Source: Coralliovum pocilloporae
Lineage (GTDB): Bacteria; Pseudomonadota; Alphaproteobacteria; Rhizobiales; Cohaesibacteraceae
Direction of reading: 5' to 3'
Length of the DNA stretch: 64,000 bases
Assembly (NCBI RefSeq): GCF_030845175.1
Contig: NZ_CP132542.1
Span: 744,001 to 808,000, forward strand
Shown here: piece by piece, positions 15,866 to 24,594 of the stretch
Layout: each line of letters opens with the position of its first letter
Position numbering within the stretch: the first letter of the stretch is position 1
Program-made: the position numbers and the translations under genes
Notes under the pieces: generated by a model
Databases searched by the model: none
What the model was told of the DNA's origin: nothing
The model's input: the letters and a program-made list of their open reading frames with translations, nothing else

Positions 15866-17173
15866 ATGCATATCATCGATCGGAGGCTGAACCCCAAGGG
15901 CAAAAGCCTCGTCAACAGACAGAGATTTATCAGACGCGCCCGGTCCCAGATCAAGAAAGCCATCGAAGATGGGCTAAGAACCGGCAAGATCTCTGACATC
16001 GACTCCCAAGGGCGGATAACAATCAAAGGTGGCGACCGCCTTGCAGAACCTGCCTTCCGCCCTGACAGTCGCAAAGGCAAGCGATCGACGGTATGGCCAG
16101 GCAATAAGGATTTCATCCGCGGTGATGAAGTGAGAAAGCCGCCTTCCGGTCAGGGTCAGGGCTCGAAGGCCAGTGACAGCGGCGAGGGAGAAGATGCATT
16201 CCAGTTCTCTCTGACCCGGGACGAGTTTCTTGAATTCTTCTTCGAGGACCTCGAACTGCCGGATCTGGTCAAGCGCAGCCTGAAAGCTGAAAAGACCTAT
16301 GAAATGCGCCGGGCCGGTTTCAGACGCTTCGGCACTCCGAGCGCTCTTGACCTGAAACGAACCATGCGCAACTCGCTGGCGCGCCGCATCTCCTTGCAGC
16401 GCCCGTCTGGCAGCAGGCTCGCTGAACTGGAAGACGAAATTGACCGACTGAAGGCTCTCGAGGAGCGCTCACCGGAGCAGGAAACTCAGCTGATAAGACT
16501 GACCTCATCCATCCGGAAAGCCAGCATCAAAATGCAGCGGATTCCCTATCTCGATCCGCTGGATGTGCGTTACCGCAATTTCGAACCTGTCGAAAAACCG
16601 GTCTCGCAGGCTGTCATGTTCTGTCTGATGGATGTGTCAGGTTCCATGAGCGAGCATCACAAAGATCTCGCCAAGCGCTTTTTCCTGCTGCTGCACCTGT
16701 TTCTGGAACGACAGTATGAACGGGTCGAACTGGTGTTCATCCGTCACACCACCCAGGCCAGCGAAGTGGATGAGGAAACCTTTTTCTATTCCCGTGAAAG
16801 CGGCGGCACCATTGTCTCCTCCGCCCTCCGGGAGATGATAGCAGTCATCTCAGATCGCTACCCGCTGGCCGAGTGGAACATCTATGCGGCACAGGCCTCT
16901 GATGGCGAGAATTTTGACAGCGACAACGGCAACTGTCTGGAGGCCCTGTCAGAGCATATTCTGCCGGTCTGCCAATATTTTGCCTATGTGGAAGTGGGCG
17001 AAGAAAGCGACCGTCAATTGTTCGGAACCTCAAAGGATGGTTCGGCACTCTGGCGGACCTATGGTCAGATCCAGGGCTTCGACCAGCGCTTTTCCATGCG
17101 GAAAATCAGCGACCCGGCCGACATCTATCCGGTATTCCGCGATCTGTTCGCCCGGCGCAGCGAAGCCGCCTGA
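15866..17173 (+). CDS. yeaH: YeaH/YhbH family protein (DUF444, VWA-like)
   Basis: 435 residues. The C-terminal half is von Willebrand A-like with the MIDAS motif FCLMDVSGSMSEHHKDLAKR, followed by VELVFIRHTTQASEVDEETFF and GGTIVSSALREMI, all typical of DUF444. The N-terminal half is basic and charged. The partner of PrkA and SpoVR in a three-gene cluster found in many non-sporulating bacteria; thought to act with the PrkA kinase in starvation responses, mechanism unknown. Starts 99 bases after prkA and ends 43 bases before spoVR. Confidence 0.93.
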   Translation: MHIIDRRLNPKGKSLVNRQRFIRRARSQIKKAIEDGLRTGKISDIDSQGRITIKGGDRLAEPAFRPDSRKGKRSTVWPGNKDFIRGDEVRKPPSGQGQGSKASDSGEGEDAFQFSLTRDEFLEFFFEDLELPDLVKRSLKAEKTYEMRRAGFRRFGTPSALDLKRTMRNSLARRISLQRPSGSRLAELEDEIDRLKALEERSPEQETQLIRLTSSIRKASIKMQRIPYLDPLDVRYRNFEPVEKPVSQAVMFCLMDVSGSMSEHHKDLAKRFFLLLHLFLERQYERVELVFIRHTTQASEVDEETFFYSRESGGTIVSSALREMIAVISDRYPLAEWNIYAAQASDGENFDSDNGNCLEALSEHILPVCQYFAYVEVGEESDRQLFGTSKDGSALWRTYGQIQGFDQRFSMRKISDPADIYPVFRDLFARRSEAA

Positions 17174-17216
17174 GCCCAATCCGGCCCACAAGTGAGACCA
17201 AAGTCAGGAGTTTCTC

Positions 17217-18746
17217 GTGACAGCACATGCACAATCCGGCCCCGGCCATCTCTATGAAGGTGTCGACTGGTCCTTTCATACATTGCAGTCGGTCTATAAT
17301 GCCATTGAGGACATTGCACTCGGCGAATTCGGCCTGGATGTCTATACCAACCAGATCGAAGTGATCTCGGCTGAGCAGATGCTGGATGCCTACTCCTCCA
17401 TCGGCATGCCGCTGATGTATTCGCACTGGTCCTTCGGCAAGAGTTTCGCCCGCAATGAAATGCTCTATCGCAAGGGGCATCAGGGTCTGGCCTATGAAAT
17501 CGTCATCAACTCCAACCCATGCATATCCTATGTGATGGAAGAAAACTCAATCACCATGCAGGCCCTGGTGATTGCCCACGCAGCTTTTGGTCATAACCAC
17601 TTCTTCAAGAACAACCACCTGTTCAGGCAATGGACCGATGCTGATACGGTTCTCGACTTTTTCCAGTATGCCAAGCAGTTCACAGCTGATTGCGAGGAGC
17701 GCTATGGGATGGCCGAAGTGGAAGCTGTTCTGGATGCAGCCCATGCCCTGCAGTCCCACGCAGTTGACCGGTATCCACGCAAGACGTTGAGCGAGCACGA
17801 GAGAAAGGAACGTGCCCGCGCACGCGCCGAGTTTGAAACATCATCCTTCAATGATCTCTGGCGTACCCTACCGGATAGCACCCGGCGCCCTGAAAAGGAT
17901 GGAGGCGAGCCCACCGGCTGGCTCGAGAGCCTGGACTTGCCCGAATCCAACATTGTTTATTTTCTTCAGCACTACGCACCGCGGCTCAGCACATGGCAGC
18001 GGGACCTGCTGGACGTCACCTGCAGAACTGCGCAATATTTCTACCCGCAGAAACAGACCAAAGTGATGAATGAGGGCTGCGCCTGCTATGCTCACTATCA
18101 CATCATGCAGCGTCTGCACGAGAAGGGGCTGATTCCCGACAGTGCCATGCTCGAGGCACTACACAGCCATTCACAGGTTATCGCCCAGCCTGATTTCGAT
18201 GATCAGCGCTTTGGTGGCATCAATCCATACGCTCTGGGGTTCGGCATGATGCAGGATATCCACCGCATCTGCATGGAGCCAACGGATGAAGACAAGGCCT
18301 GGTTTCCTGATATTGCCGGCAATGGTGACCCTCTCGGCACCCTGAAATATGCCTGGGAGAACTTCCGCGATGAGAGCTTCATCCTGCAATATCTGAGCCC
18401 GCATCTGATCCGTGACATGCATTTCTTCAAACTGCATGATGACACCAGAAAACCCGTTATCCGCATTGATGAAATCCATGACGAGCACGGCTACAGGGAC
18501 GTCCGCAGAACGCTCGCGGCCTCCTATGCCATCAATGCCATGGATCTCGACATTCAGGTCACTGAAGTTGATCTGGACGGCGATCGGACCCTGACCCTGA
18601 CCCACACCATGAAAGACGGCATCCCACTTGAGACCAAGGAAGCCAATATTGTCCTGTCTCACCTGGCGGAGCTATGGGGATATGATGTGAAGCTGGTCTC
18701 TATCGATCCGGAGACAGAAACCATCGAGCAGGAATTCGACATCTGA
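17217..18746 (+). CDS. SpoVR family protein
   Basis: 509 residues from the GTG at 17217, preceded by CAGGAG. Conserved SpoVR features: EVISAEQMLDAYSSIGMPLMYSHWSFGKSF, VIAHAAFGHNHFFKNNHLF, NEGCACYAHYHIM and NPYALGFGMMQDI. Named after a Bacillus cortex-formation gene, but widespread outside spore formers as YcgB next to YeaG and YeaH; its biochemical role is unknown. The many conserved His residues in HAAFGHNHFFKNNH suggest a metal site (inference). Third gene of the prkA operon; no clear terminator follows. Confidence 0.92.
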   Translation: MTAHAQSGPGHLYEGVDWSFHTLQSVYNAIEDIALGEFGLDVYTNQIEVISAEQMLDAYSSIGMPLMYSHWSFGKSFARNEMLYRKGHQGLAYEIVINSNPCISYVMEENSITMQALVIAHAAFGHNHFFKNNHLFRQWTDADTVLDFFQYAKQFTADCEERYGMAEVEAVLDAAHALQSHAVDRYPRKTLSEHERKERARARAEFETSSFNDLWRTLPDSTRRPEKDGGEPTGWLESLDLPESNIVYFLQHYAPRLSTWQRDLLDVTCRTAQYFYPQKQTKVMNEGCACYAHYHIMQRLHEKGLIPDSAMLEALHSHSQVIAQPDFDDQRFGGINPYALGFGMMQDIHRICMEPTDEDKAWFPDIAGNGDPLGTLKYAWENFRDESFILQYLSPHLIRDMHFFKLHDDTRKPVIRIDEIHDEHGYRDVRRTLAASYAINAMDLDIQVTEVDLDGDRTLTLTHTMKDGIPLETKEANIVLSHLAELWGYDVKLVSIDPETETIEQEFDI

Positions 18747-18781
18747 CAGCAATGCCTAACCAATACACTCTGTATTTATCC

Positions 18782-18789
18782 CGTATACG
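18782..18789. promoter_or_regulatory. Possible GntR operator
   Basis: The palindrome CGTATACG lies 106 bases before the GntR/FCD gene. FCD-type regulators often bind short palindromes with a GTATAC core, so autoregulation is possible. One short site only. Confidence 0.3.
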
Positions 18790-18894
18790 ATTAACCCGCA
18801 CATCTGCGTGCCTGGCAGACTTGCGATCAGGCGGCAATTGCACCATAGTCGCTCCGGAAATCTGAATGAAAAGTTCTGGCCAGAGGAAGTCCTG

Positions 18895-19584
18895 ATGCCA
18901 TCCAAGTCGGGGAAAAGCGATCTTTATGATGATATCAAGCGCCGCGTTCTGACGCTGGAGCTGAAACCCGGCAGAGATCTGGACGAGGTTGCGCTCAGCC
19001 GCGAATTTGGCATTTCCCGCACGCCCCTGCGCGACGTCTTCCGTCAGCTCGCAGGCGAAGGTTATCTGGAAATCCGCAACAATCGCGGGGCCTGTGTCGC
19101 CCCCATGTCCCATCAGACCCTGCGCGACTTCTTCCTCGTTGCTCCGATGATTTATTCAGCCATCGGCCGCCTCGCAGCCCAGAATGCAACCAAAGAACAG
19201 CTGAAGGACCTGAAACAGGCCCAGACCGGCTTTCGCAACGCGCTGAAGACAGACCGGCCCGGCGACCTCGTCTATTACAATGATCGCTTTCACACCATCA
19301 TGGGCGAGATGGCCGATAATGTCTTTCTGCTCCCCAGCCTTCGCCGTTTGCTGATTGATCACGCCCGTATCGGCCAGACCTTCTACCGCCCCAAGGATGA
19401 CGGCATGAAAACTCGCCTCAGAACAGCGGCGGATCAGCATGACGAGTTCATCGCTCTCATTGAAGCCCGTGACGAAGATGGCGTTGCCCGACTGGTCGAC
19501 AAGCACTGGGAATTGTCCCGCGACCACATCGAACTGTTCATTACCCCCGACGCCCTGCCGCTGGAACTGCCACAGAGCGCTTGA
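18895..19584 (+). CDS. GntR family transcriptional regulator, FCD (FadR) subfamily
   Basis: 229 residues from the ATG at 18895, preceded by GAGGAA; a longer in-frame extension to 18808 lacks support. N-terminal winged helix: LYDDIKRRVLTLELKPGRDL, SREFGISRTPLRDVFRQLAGEGYLEIRNNRGACV. The C-terminal all-helical FCD ligand domain has the expected Asp/His metal-binding layout (YYNDRFHTIMGEMADN, later DQHDEFIALIEARDEDG). Members sense organic acids or sugar acids. No linked catabolic gene: upstream is spoVR, downstream a convergent tRNA. Confidence 0.9.
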   Translation: MPSKSGKSDLYDDIKRRVLTLELKPGRDLDEVALSREFGISRTPLRDVFRQLAGEGYLEIRNNRGACVAPMSHQTLRDFFLVAPMIYSAIGRLAAQNATKEQLKDLKQAQTGFRNALKTDRPGDLVYYNDRFHTIMGEMADNVFLLPSLRRLLIDHARIGQTFYRPKDDGMKTRLRTAADQHDEFIALIEARDEDGVARLVDKHWELSRDHIELFITPDALPLELPQSA

Positions 19585-19607
19585 GAAAGTTTTTCTTTGG
19601 AGAAATC

Positions 19608-19684
19608 TGGTAGCGGAGGAGGGACTTGAACCCCCGACACGCGGATTATGATTCCGCTGCTCTAACCGACTGAGCTACTCCGCC
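19608..19684 (-). tRNA. tRNA-Met (CAT), elongator type
   Basis: 77 nt with CCA encoded. Read on the minus strand: acceptor GGCGGAG/CTCCGCT, D arm AGCTCAGTCGGTTAGAGC, anticodon loop ATCATAA with anticodon CAT between GCGGA and TCCGC, T arm GGGGGTTCAAGTCCCTC. It lacks the initiator feature of three G-C pairs in the anticodon stem and matches the alphaproteobacterial elongator Met pattern. A lysidine-modified tRNA-Ile2 also has CAT and cannot be fully excluded. Confidence 0.93.
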
Positions 19685-19758
19685 AGACGCGTTGTTACGC
19701 GAGATGCGAGCGATATACGGGGATGGCGGGGCTCTGTCAAGGCGTTCAGGCCCGGTTC

Positions 19759-19832
19759 TTCAACAATCCACATGCTAAAGTATGTACGGTCTTTGTTGAA
19801 TCGCTGAATGGCGCTTCTCCGGTCCATTCAGC
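19759..19832. other. Two adjacent stem-loops between mnmA and tRNA-Met
   Basis: TTCAACAA (19759-19766) pairs with TTGTTGAA (19793-19800), enclosing an inner ACAT/ATGT. Right after it, GCTGAATGG (19803-19811) pairs with CCATTCAGC (19824-19832). Both stems are perfect. No reading frame is present. Could be a small RNA, a processed leader of the tRNA transcript, or a terminator pair. Confidence 0.4.
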
Positions 19833-19931
19833 AAGGGAAAGAACGCGGCTTGATCTAGCGATGAGAAGCGCTCCCTGACGACATCATGGAGTGGAAAATC
19901 CACCGAAACAGGAACCATTCCGGCCATTAAG

Positions 19932-19959
19932 TTCGCATACAAACAGAGGCTTATGCGAA
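19932..19959 (-). terminator. Stem-loop directly after mnmA
   Basis: TTCGCATA (19932-19939) and TATGCGAA (19952-19959) form an 8-base stem with a 12-base loop, starting at the base after the mnmA stop codon. No strong T-run, so termination is likely but not certain. Confidence 0.5.
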
Positions 19960-21141
19960 TTACTGGGCCGCGTTCGAAAAGGCGGGCTCCGACATAGTCA
20001 GGCCGCCGTTTGAAGCATCAGTGCCATCGATCCAGCCACCACCCAGAACCCGTGCAGCATCCCCCTCATCATCATAGAAGACACAAGCCTGCCCCGGGGC
20101 TACCCCGGCCTCTCCGCTCGTGAGCGTGACAGAATAGACACCGCCCTCACACGCAAGACGAGCTGGTGTTGGCGGGCGCGTGGAGCGGACTTTGGCGAAA
20201 ATCTGCAGGCCCTCTTCAGGGATATCCTGATCGCCCAGCCAGTTCACATCCCTGAGGCGGATCGTATGGGTCAGAAGCGCTTCATAAGGGCCGACAATCA
20301 CCCGGCGCTGTTCCGGTTCCAGTCGCACCACATAAAGCGGCTCACCGATGGCAACACCAATACCGCGCCGCTGGCCAATGGTGAAGTTGATAATGCCGTC
20401 ATGTGTGCCGAGAACACGTCCATCCAGATGCACAATTTCACCGGGATCCCCGGCCTCGGGACGCAGTTTGCGAATGATGTCCGTATAGCGTCCGTCCGGC
20501 ACGAAACAGATATCCTGGCTGTCATGCTTGTCTGCAATCTCCAGCCCGAACTCATGCGCCAGCTCACGGGTTTCCGGCTTGGTCATGCCACCAAGCGGAA
20601 AGCGCAGAAAATCCAGCTGCTCCTGTGTGGTCGCAAAGAGGAAGTAGCTCTGGTCCCGATCCAGATCCACCGGCCGGAACATGCCATAATGCCCATCCAC
20701 CGGTTCAGTCCGGATATAGTGCCCCGTTGCCAGCACATCGGCACCGAGATTCTTGGCAGTCTCAAGCAGATCCTTGAACTTGACCGTCTGATTGCAGTTG
20801 ATACACGGCACCGGGGTTTCCCCGGCCAGATAGCTGTCCGCAAACTGCTCAATCACCGTTTCGCGGAACCGGCTTTCATAGTCCAGCACATAATGGGGAA
20901 TACCGAGTGTTTCGGCTACACGACGGGCATCATGAATATCCTGCCCCGCGCAGCAGGCTCCTTTGCGATGTACCGCGGCTCCATGATCGTAGAGCTGCAA
21001 TGTAATCCCGACCACATCATAGCCCTGCCGCTGCAGGAGACCAGCCACAACAGAGGAATCCACCCCGCCCGACATGGCGACAACCACGCGCGTATCCTCA
21101 GGGCGGCTTTTCAGGCCGAGGCTGTTAATCTGATCGGTCAT
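19960..21141 (-). CDS. mnmA: tRNA-specific 2-thiouridylase MnmA
   Basis: 393 residues. Makes s2U34 in the wobble position of Lys, Glu and Gln tRNAs using ATP and a protein-bound persulfide. PP-loop [18 protein letters not shown] at the N terminus; first catalytic Cys in [14 protein letters not shown]; second in [14 protein letters not shown]; then [20 protein letters not shown] and a beta-barrel C-terminal domain ([22 protein letters not shown]). Length is normal for alphaproteobacteria. Divergent from fliK across a 355-base spacer that holds the fliK promoter. Confidence 0.96.
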   Translation of the reverse strand: MTDQINSLGLKSRPEDTRVVVAMSGGVDSSVVAGLLQRQGYDVVGITLQLYDHGAAVHRKGACCAGQDIHDARRVAETLGIPHYVLDYESRFRETVIEQFADSYLAGETPVPCINCNQTVKFKDLLETAKNLGADVLATGHYIRTEPVDGHYGMFRPVDLDRDQSYFLFATTQEQLDFLRFPLGGMTKPETRELAHEFGLEIADKHDSQDICFVPDGRYTDIIRKLRPEAGDPGEIVHLDGRVLGTHDGIINFTIGQRRGIGVAIGEPLYVVRLEPEQRRVIVGPYEALLTHTIRLRDVNWLGDQDIPEEGLQIFAKVRSTRPPTPARLACEGGVYSVTLTSGEAGVAPGQACVFYDDEGDAARVLGGGWIDGTDASNGGLTMSEPAFSNAAQ

Positions 21142-21317
21142 ATGGCGATCTCGGGTCTCATGTTTCCTAAAGGCCAGGCACAGGCAGATCCGAAATTAAT
21201 CTGCCTTGCGCACAGTCCGACATAAATAGTGAAATTTTACCGGATCCGCTAGCCGAAGATTTGCATACCAGCCAAATCCCCGCGTCATAGCCACAAAGCG
21301 AAGACCATCCAACCAGG

Positions 21318-21332
21318 CGGCAAGAACTGCCG
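21318..21332. promoter_or_regulatory. Candidate enhancer (FlbD/ftr-like) palindrome
   Basis: CGGCA-agaac-TGCCG, a perfect 5-base inverted repeat about 130 bases upstream of the start predicted for the fliK sigma-54 promoter, the usual distance for an activator site. FlbD, the matching activator, is encoded at 28449. Confidence 0.45.
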
Positions 21333-21436
21333 GGCAAGTGGAAATTTTTGACCTCGACTTGCCTCGCCACACACAGCGCGTTCGCATAGTGCAAAATTTT
21401 TATCAATTTTTACAATGCATTAAGCATAAAACAAAA

Positions 21437-21454
21437 TTGGCCCGCCTCTTGCTT
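21437..21454 (+). promoter_or_regulatory. Sigma-54 promoter of fliK
   Basis: TTGGCCCGCCTCTTGCTT: invariant GG (21439-21440) and GC (21451-21452) separated by exactly ten bases, with the consensus TTGGC and TTGCTT blocks. Transcription should start near 21464. That excludes upstream in-frame starts of fliK and points to the GTG at 21497. The rest of the 355-base spacer to mnmA shows no gene. Confidence 0.8.
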
Positions 21455-21496
21455 ACATGTTGTGACCAATCTGTTTTGCAGTCGAGTGAGCATCGC

Positions 21497-23170
21497 GTGA
21501 GCCTATTACTTGCACCCGGGACCGGCCTCCCCTCCTCATCGCCCTCAACGGCAACGGTAAATCCGTTGGCCGGAGCAGACGGCACAGCTACGTCTCCTTC
21601 AGGCAATACCCAGATCAATAAAGACCAGGCCAGTACAGGCCAGATCGGCACAGGCCAGATCGGCGCAGATCAGGCAAATCAGGATAGCATCTCCTCCTTT
21701 GAAGCTTTCCTTCAGGCAAAGCGGGAAACTGGAACAGGAAGCAGCATTTCAGGGGAACAGCCCTCACCCCGGAAAAAACCGGCCCCAGGTCAGGCTCAGT
21801 TGCCGCTCCAGCCGTCACCTGAAATCAAGACACCAGACCAGGCTGTCGCCGCTCAATCAACCGCTGGCGACACGCAAGACATTGCCCTGAACAGCAACAC
21901 GGGTCAGCAGTCCGCAAAGACACCTGTCTATGCATCTCCAGTCCTGCAGCTTCAGGCCAAGACTGACACAGCGACGAATGCCGCGACCCAGAGCAACACG
22001 GAAGTATCAGGTGAAAGCGCCGAGGCAGCCTATCCTGGCCTTACCGGCTTGCCACCGCAGCTCGCACGCCATCTGGAACGTCACCTGCAGAATCTGCCGA
22101 AGGATCCGGCAACTCAGACATCACTGAAAGACACGAGTCAGCCAACACTGACGACCACCGAAGAGAGCGTAGAACAGGCAAATCCTGAAGCAGCGCTTCT
22201 GGCGGAGACGGAACAGACTGGCGTAACTGGAACGCTGAAATCTGATTCAGAAGCATCTGATGGCGCTGCAGCACAACAGCAGCCGTTAAACCCTGCCGCA
22301 CAGTCTGAGCAGGCAAGACAGCCTCTTGATGGTGCCCGTCAGGCAGCTCTGGTCAACGCTGTGAAACCTGCAACACAGGGGAACGGTCCAAATCCGGCGG
22401 CATCTGATGCAGGCAACGCTGACCTTGGCGGCGACGCCTCTCTGTCAGACGACGGAGAAGGACGAGCCACAACAGCTGATACAGCCTTCAAAACGGCACT
22501 TTCCCGCGCAAATTCTGATACAACATCCGCGAAACTCGCAACAACAACCACCCAGACGGTCGAGCAATCGCTGACATCACAAGGGACCAACACTCAGTCA
22601 GCAGCCCCATCCGCTCTCTCTGCATTGGACAGCTTCCTGCCTGGAGATCAGGCTGCAGCCGAAGCCCAGCAAGCACAGACAAAACTTGATGCAGCAACGG
22701 CTTCTGCAAGGGTCGCCGACACCAACCGCCCTGCCCAGCTGCCTGAAACAGTTGCCAATCAACTGACGACACAGATCCAGCGGCAGATTCTTGACGGCAG
22801 CAGCAAGTTCAATATCAAGCTCAATCCGGTCGAACTGGGTCGCGTTGACGTCACGCTCCGGTTTGACCGGGATGGCAATGTGATGGCGCATCTGTTCGTT
22901 GAGCGGTCCGAAACCCTCGACATGATGCTCCGGGATTCACGCGCACTTGAGCGCTCTCTGGCAGAAGCCGGAGTTAACGTAAAGCAGGACGGCCTGTCCT
23001 TCTCGCTCAGTGATGGCAATGACACGGCTTCCGCATTCGGCGACAACACAGACCAGCAGGGTGGCAATGATGGGCAGGCCTCATCAGACGACACCCAGTC
23101 ACTTACTGATCAGACAGCGGCACGAGCCGCACGACCAGCCAGTTCAAGTCTTCTGGATATCTCAATCTGA
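21497..23170 (+). CDS. fliK: Flagellar hook-length control protein FliK
   Basis: 557 residues from GTG 21497, the first start after the sigma-54 promoter; the frame remains open further upstream but would precede transcription. Residues 1-420 are Gln/Ala/Thr/Ser-rich and low complexity, the molecular-ruler part. The C-terminal domain (LTTQIQRQILDGSSKFNIKL, NPVELGRVDVTLRFDRDGNV, LRDSRALERSLAEAGVNV) is the FliK substrate-switch domain. FliK is secreted, measures the hook and switches the export gate from hook to filament proteins. It shares an operon with flgD. Confidence 0.88.
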   Translation: MSLLLAPGTGLPSSSPSTATVNPLAGADGTATSPSGNTQINKDQASTGQIGTGQIGADQANQDSISSFEAFLQAKRETGTGSSISGEQPSPRKKPAPGQAQLPLQPSPEIKTPDQAVAAQSTAGDTQDIALNSNTGQQSAKTPVYASPVLQLQAKTDTATNAATQSNTEVSGESAEAAYPGLTGLPPQLARHLERHLQNLPKDPATQTSLKDTSQPTLTTTEESVEQANPEAALLAETEQTGVTGTLKSDSEASDGAAAQQQPLNPAAQSEQARQPLDGARQAALVNAVKPATQGNGPNPAASDAGNADLGGDASLSDDGEGRATTADTAFKTALSRANSDTTSAKLATTTTQTVEQSLTSQGTNTQSAAPSALSALDSFLPGDQAAAEAQQAQTKLDAATASARVADTNRPAQLPETVANQLTTQIQRQILDGSSKFNIKLNPVELGRVDVTLRFDRDGNVMAHLFVERSETLDMMLRDSRALERSLAEAGVNVKQDGLSFSLSDGNDTASAFGDNTDQQGGNDGQASSDDTQSLTDQTAARAARPASSSLLDISI

Positions 23171-23200
23171 TCCGCCAGCCACAGCACAAGGTGAGCAGCA

Positions 23201-23857
23201 ATGGAAATTTCATCAACCAATCCGGCAGGCAACGGCCAGACCTCTTCTTCTCAGACGAGGTTAGCCGCCGATCTGGATACATTTCTCACATTGCTGACGA
23301 CGCAATTGCAGAACCAGAATCCGCTCGAACCGCTTGAAGCGGAACAGTTCACCCAGCAGCTCACCCAGTTCACCGCCATTGAGCAGCAGATCCAGACCAA
23401 CGACAAGCTTGATTCTCTGATCACAGCCTCAGCCACGCAGTTTGCCTCTTCCATCATCAATTATGTGGGCCGCACGATCACCGCAGATGGCTCCCGTGCC
23501 ACTCTGGATGAGGGACGTGCCCAATGGACATTTGAATCAGATGAGGCAACCGACGACGGATTGGTTGCTGTCGTAAATGCCCGCGGGGACATAGTCTTTG
23601 AGCAGAAGATCTCCATCAAGGAAGGGCAACAGAATTTTGTCTGGAATGGCAAGAACGATGATGGTGAATTCGCTCCGGAAGGCACTTATCGGCTGGAGGT
23701 CATAGGTCGGGACAGCAATGGTCTACCTATAGATGTCAGCACGGAGATCAGCGGTACCGTATCAAAAGTCGATGTTACCAAGTCTCCACCGGAGCTGACT
23801 GTCGGCAGCGCCCAGGTCCCGCTGACAACGATCCAGTCTGTCGCCACAGGAAGCTAA
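23201..23857 (+). CDS. flgD: Flagellar hook assembly scaffold protein FlgD
   Basis: 218 residues; AAGGTGAG precedes the ATG. N-terminal signature LDTFLTLLTTQLQNQNPLEPLEAEQFTQQLTQFTAIEQQ is diagnostic of FlgD. The C-terminal FlgD Ig/tudor-like region reads VFEQKISIKEGQQNFVWNGKNDDGEFAPEGTYRLEV. FlgD caps the growing hook while hook protein is added, then is lost. 30 bases after fliK, so co-transcribed from the sigma-54 promoter. Confidence 0.95.
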   Translation: MEISSTNPAGNGQTSSSQTRLAADLDTFLTLLTTQLQNQNPLEPLEAEQFTQQLTQFTAIEQQIQTNDKLDSLITASATQFASSIINYVGRTITADGSRATLDEGRAQWTFESDEATDDGLVAVVNARGDIVFEQKISIKEGQQNFVWNGKNDDGEFAPEGTYRLEVIGRDSNGLPIDVSTEISGTVSKVDVTKSPPELTVGSAQVPLTTIQSVATGS

Positions 23858-24010
23858 GCCACCCCTGGTTTGCCGCCTCTCAGCAAGGAGGCAGGCGATG
23901 TTTTCAAGACAAAACAAATTCTTACCGAATCCTTTCTAACGGTTTAGGTAAAATTTAAGGCCCGTCGGTTACGATCACACTCATAGGTCAGGGTAGAGTG
24001 TGAGAGTACG

Positions 24011-24286
24011 ATGACCGATCAAGCTCGTGCGCGAGTAAAATATGTCCTTGGACCGGACGGAAGCCCGCTGACAATTGCGGACCTCCCCCCGGCCAATACC
24101 AAACGTTGGGTAATCCGACGCAAAGCAGAAGTAGTGGCTGCTGTCCGCGGGGGTCTCTTGAGCCTCGAGGAAGCCTGTGAGCGCTACACGCTGACTGTGG
24201 AGGAATTCCTGTCCTGGCAAGCGTCCATCAACAGGCACGGTCTTGCCGGCCTGCGCACGACGCGCATCCAGCAGTATCGTCACTAG
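24011..24286 (+). CDS. sciP: SciP, CtrA inhibitory protein (DUF1153)
   Basis: 91 residues, the exact size of the Caulobacter family. Conserved core: VLGPDGSPLTIADLPP, NTKRWVIRRKAEVVAAVRGG, LLSLEEACERYTLTVEEFLS and GLAGLRTTRIQQYR. SciP is a helix-turn-helix protein that binds CtrA at promoters and blocks RNA polymerase recruitment in G1. It lies upstream of fliF, a CtrA target in Caulobacter, and in the same window as ctrA and chpT. A weak CtrA-like sequence (TTTA-N7-TTTA) occurs in the AT-rich leader near 23940. A terminator follows. Confidence 0.93.
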   Translation: MTDQARARVKYVLGPDGSPLTIADLPPANTKRWVIRRKAEVVAAVRGGLLSLEEACERYTLTVEEFLSWQASINRHGLAGLRTTRIQQYRH

Positions 24287-24313
24287 ACGATCTGGCAGGA
24301 GCCTGAAGGGATT

Positions 24314-24345
24314 AACGCCCGCCTGAAAAGGCCGGGCGTTTTTTC
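24314..24345 (+). terminator. Rho-independent terminator of sciP
   Basis: AACGCCCG (24314-24321) pairs with CGGGCGTT (24333-24340), and the stem continues into six T. Confidence 0.9.
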
Positions 24346-24466
24346 TATTCTGCAACATGCTTTTTATACACAGATCGGACGGAATTTTTTTCCGCGCCTG
24401 AATTGGCTGTTTTACGCCATTCACAGCTTGGTGATATGGCGTGAGGTTACCATTCGTTAAGAGCCG

Positions 24467-24481
24467 TTAACCACTTGTTTA
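24467..24481 (+). promoter_or_regulatory. CtrA-box candidate upstream of fliF
   Basis: TTAA-CCACTTG-TTTA, one mismatch from the CtrA consensus TTAA-N7-TTAA; two further TTAA-like half sites precede it (24450-24470). 114 bases before the fliF start. fliF is a CtrA-activated class II gene in Caulobacter. Confidence 0.55.
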
Positions 24482-24508
24482 CCATCCTCTAGGAAATTCT
24501 TGCCTAGC

Positions 24509-24564
24509 GGTTGGTCGGGTTCGCTTCGCCCTCATACAATCCCCTTAGGCGGGTTCGACCAACC
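24509..24564 (+). promoter_or_regulatory. Inverted repeat in the fliF leader
   Basis: GGTTGGTCG (24509-24517) and CGACCAACC (24556-24564) are perfect complements 38 bases apart, and CGGGTTCG occurs at both ends as a direct repeat. The pair lies between the CtrA box and the start codon. It could be a 5'-UTR structure or paired FlbD sites. No gene is seen in 24287-24594. Confidence 0.45.
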
Positions 24565-24594
24565 ACTTATCGGGGGCAACGCGTCAGGTGGAAC

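Noticed and set aside
13820-18746. Sporulation locus (prkA, yeaH, spoVR)
   Set aside because: These three genes form a stress-response cluster in many non-sporulating proteobacteria; no spore genes are present.
20266-21225. A 319-codon plus-strand frame
   Set aside because: Antisense shadow of mnmA.
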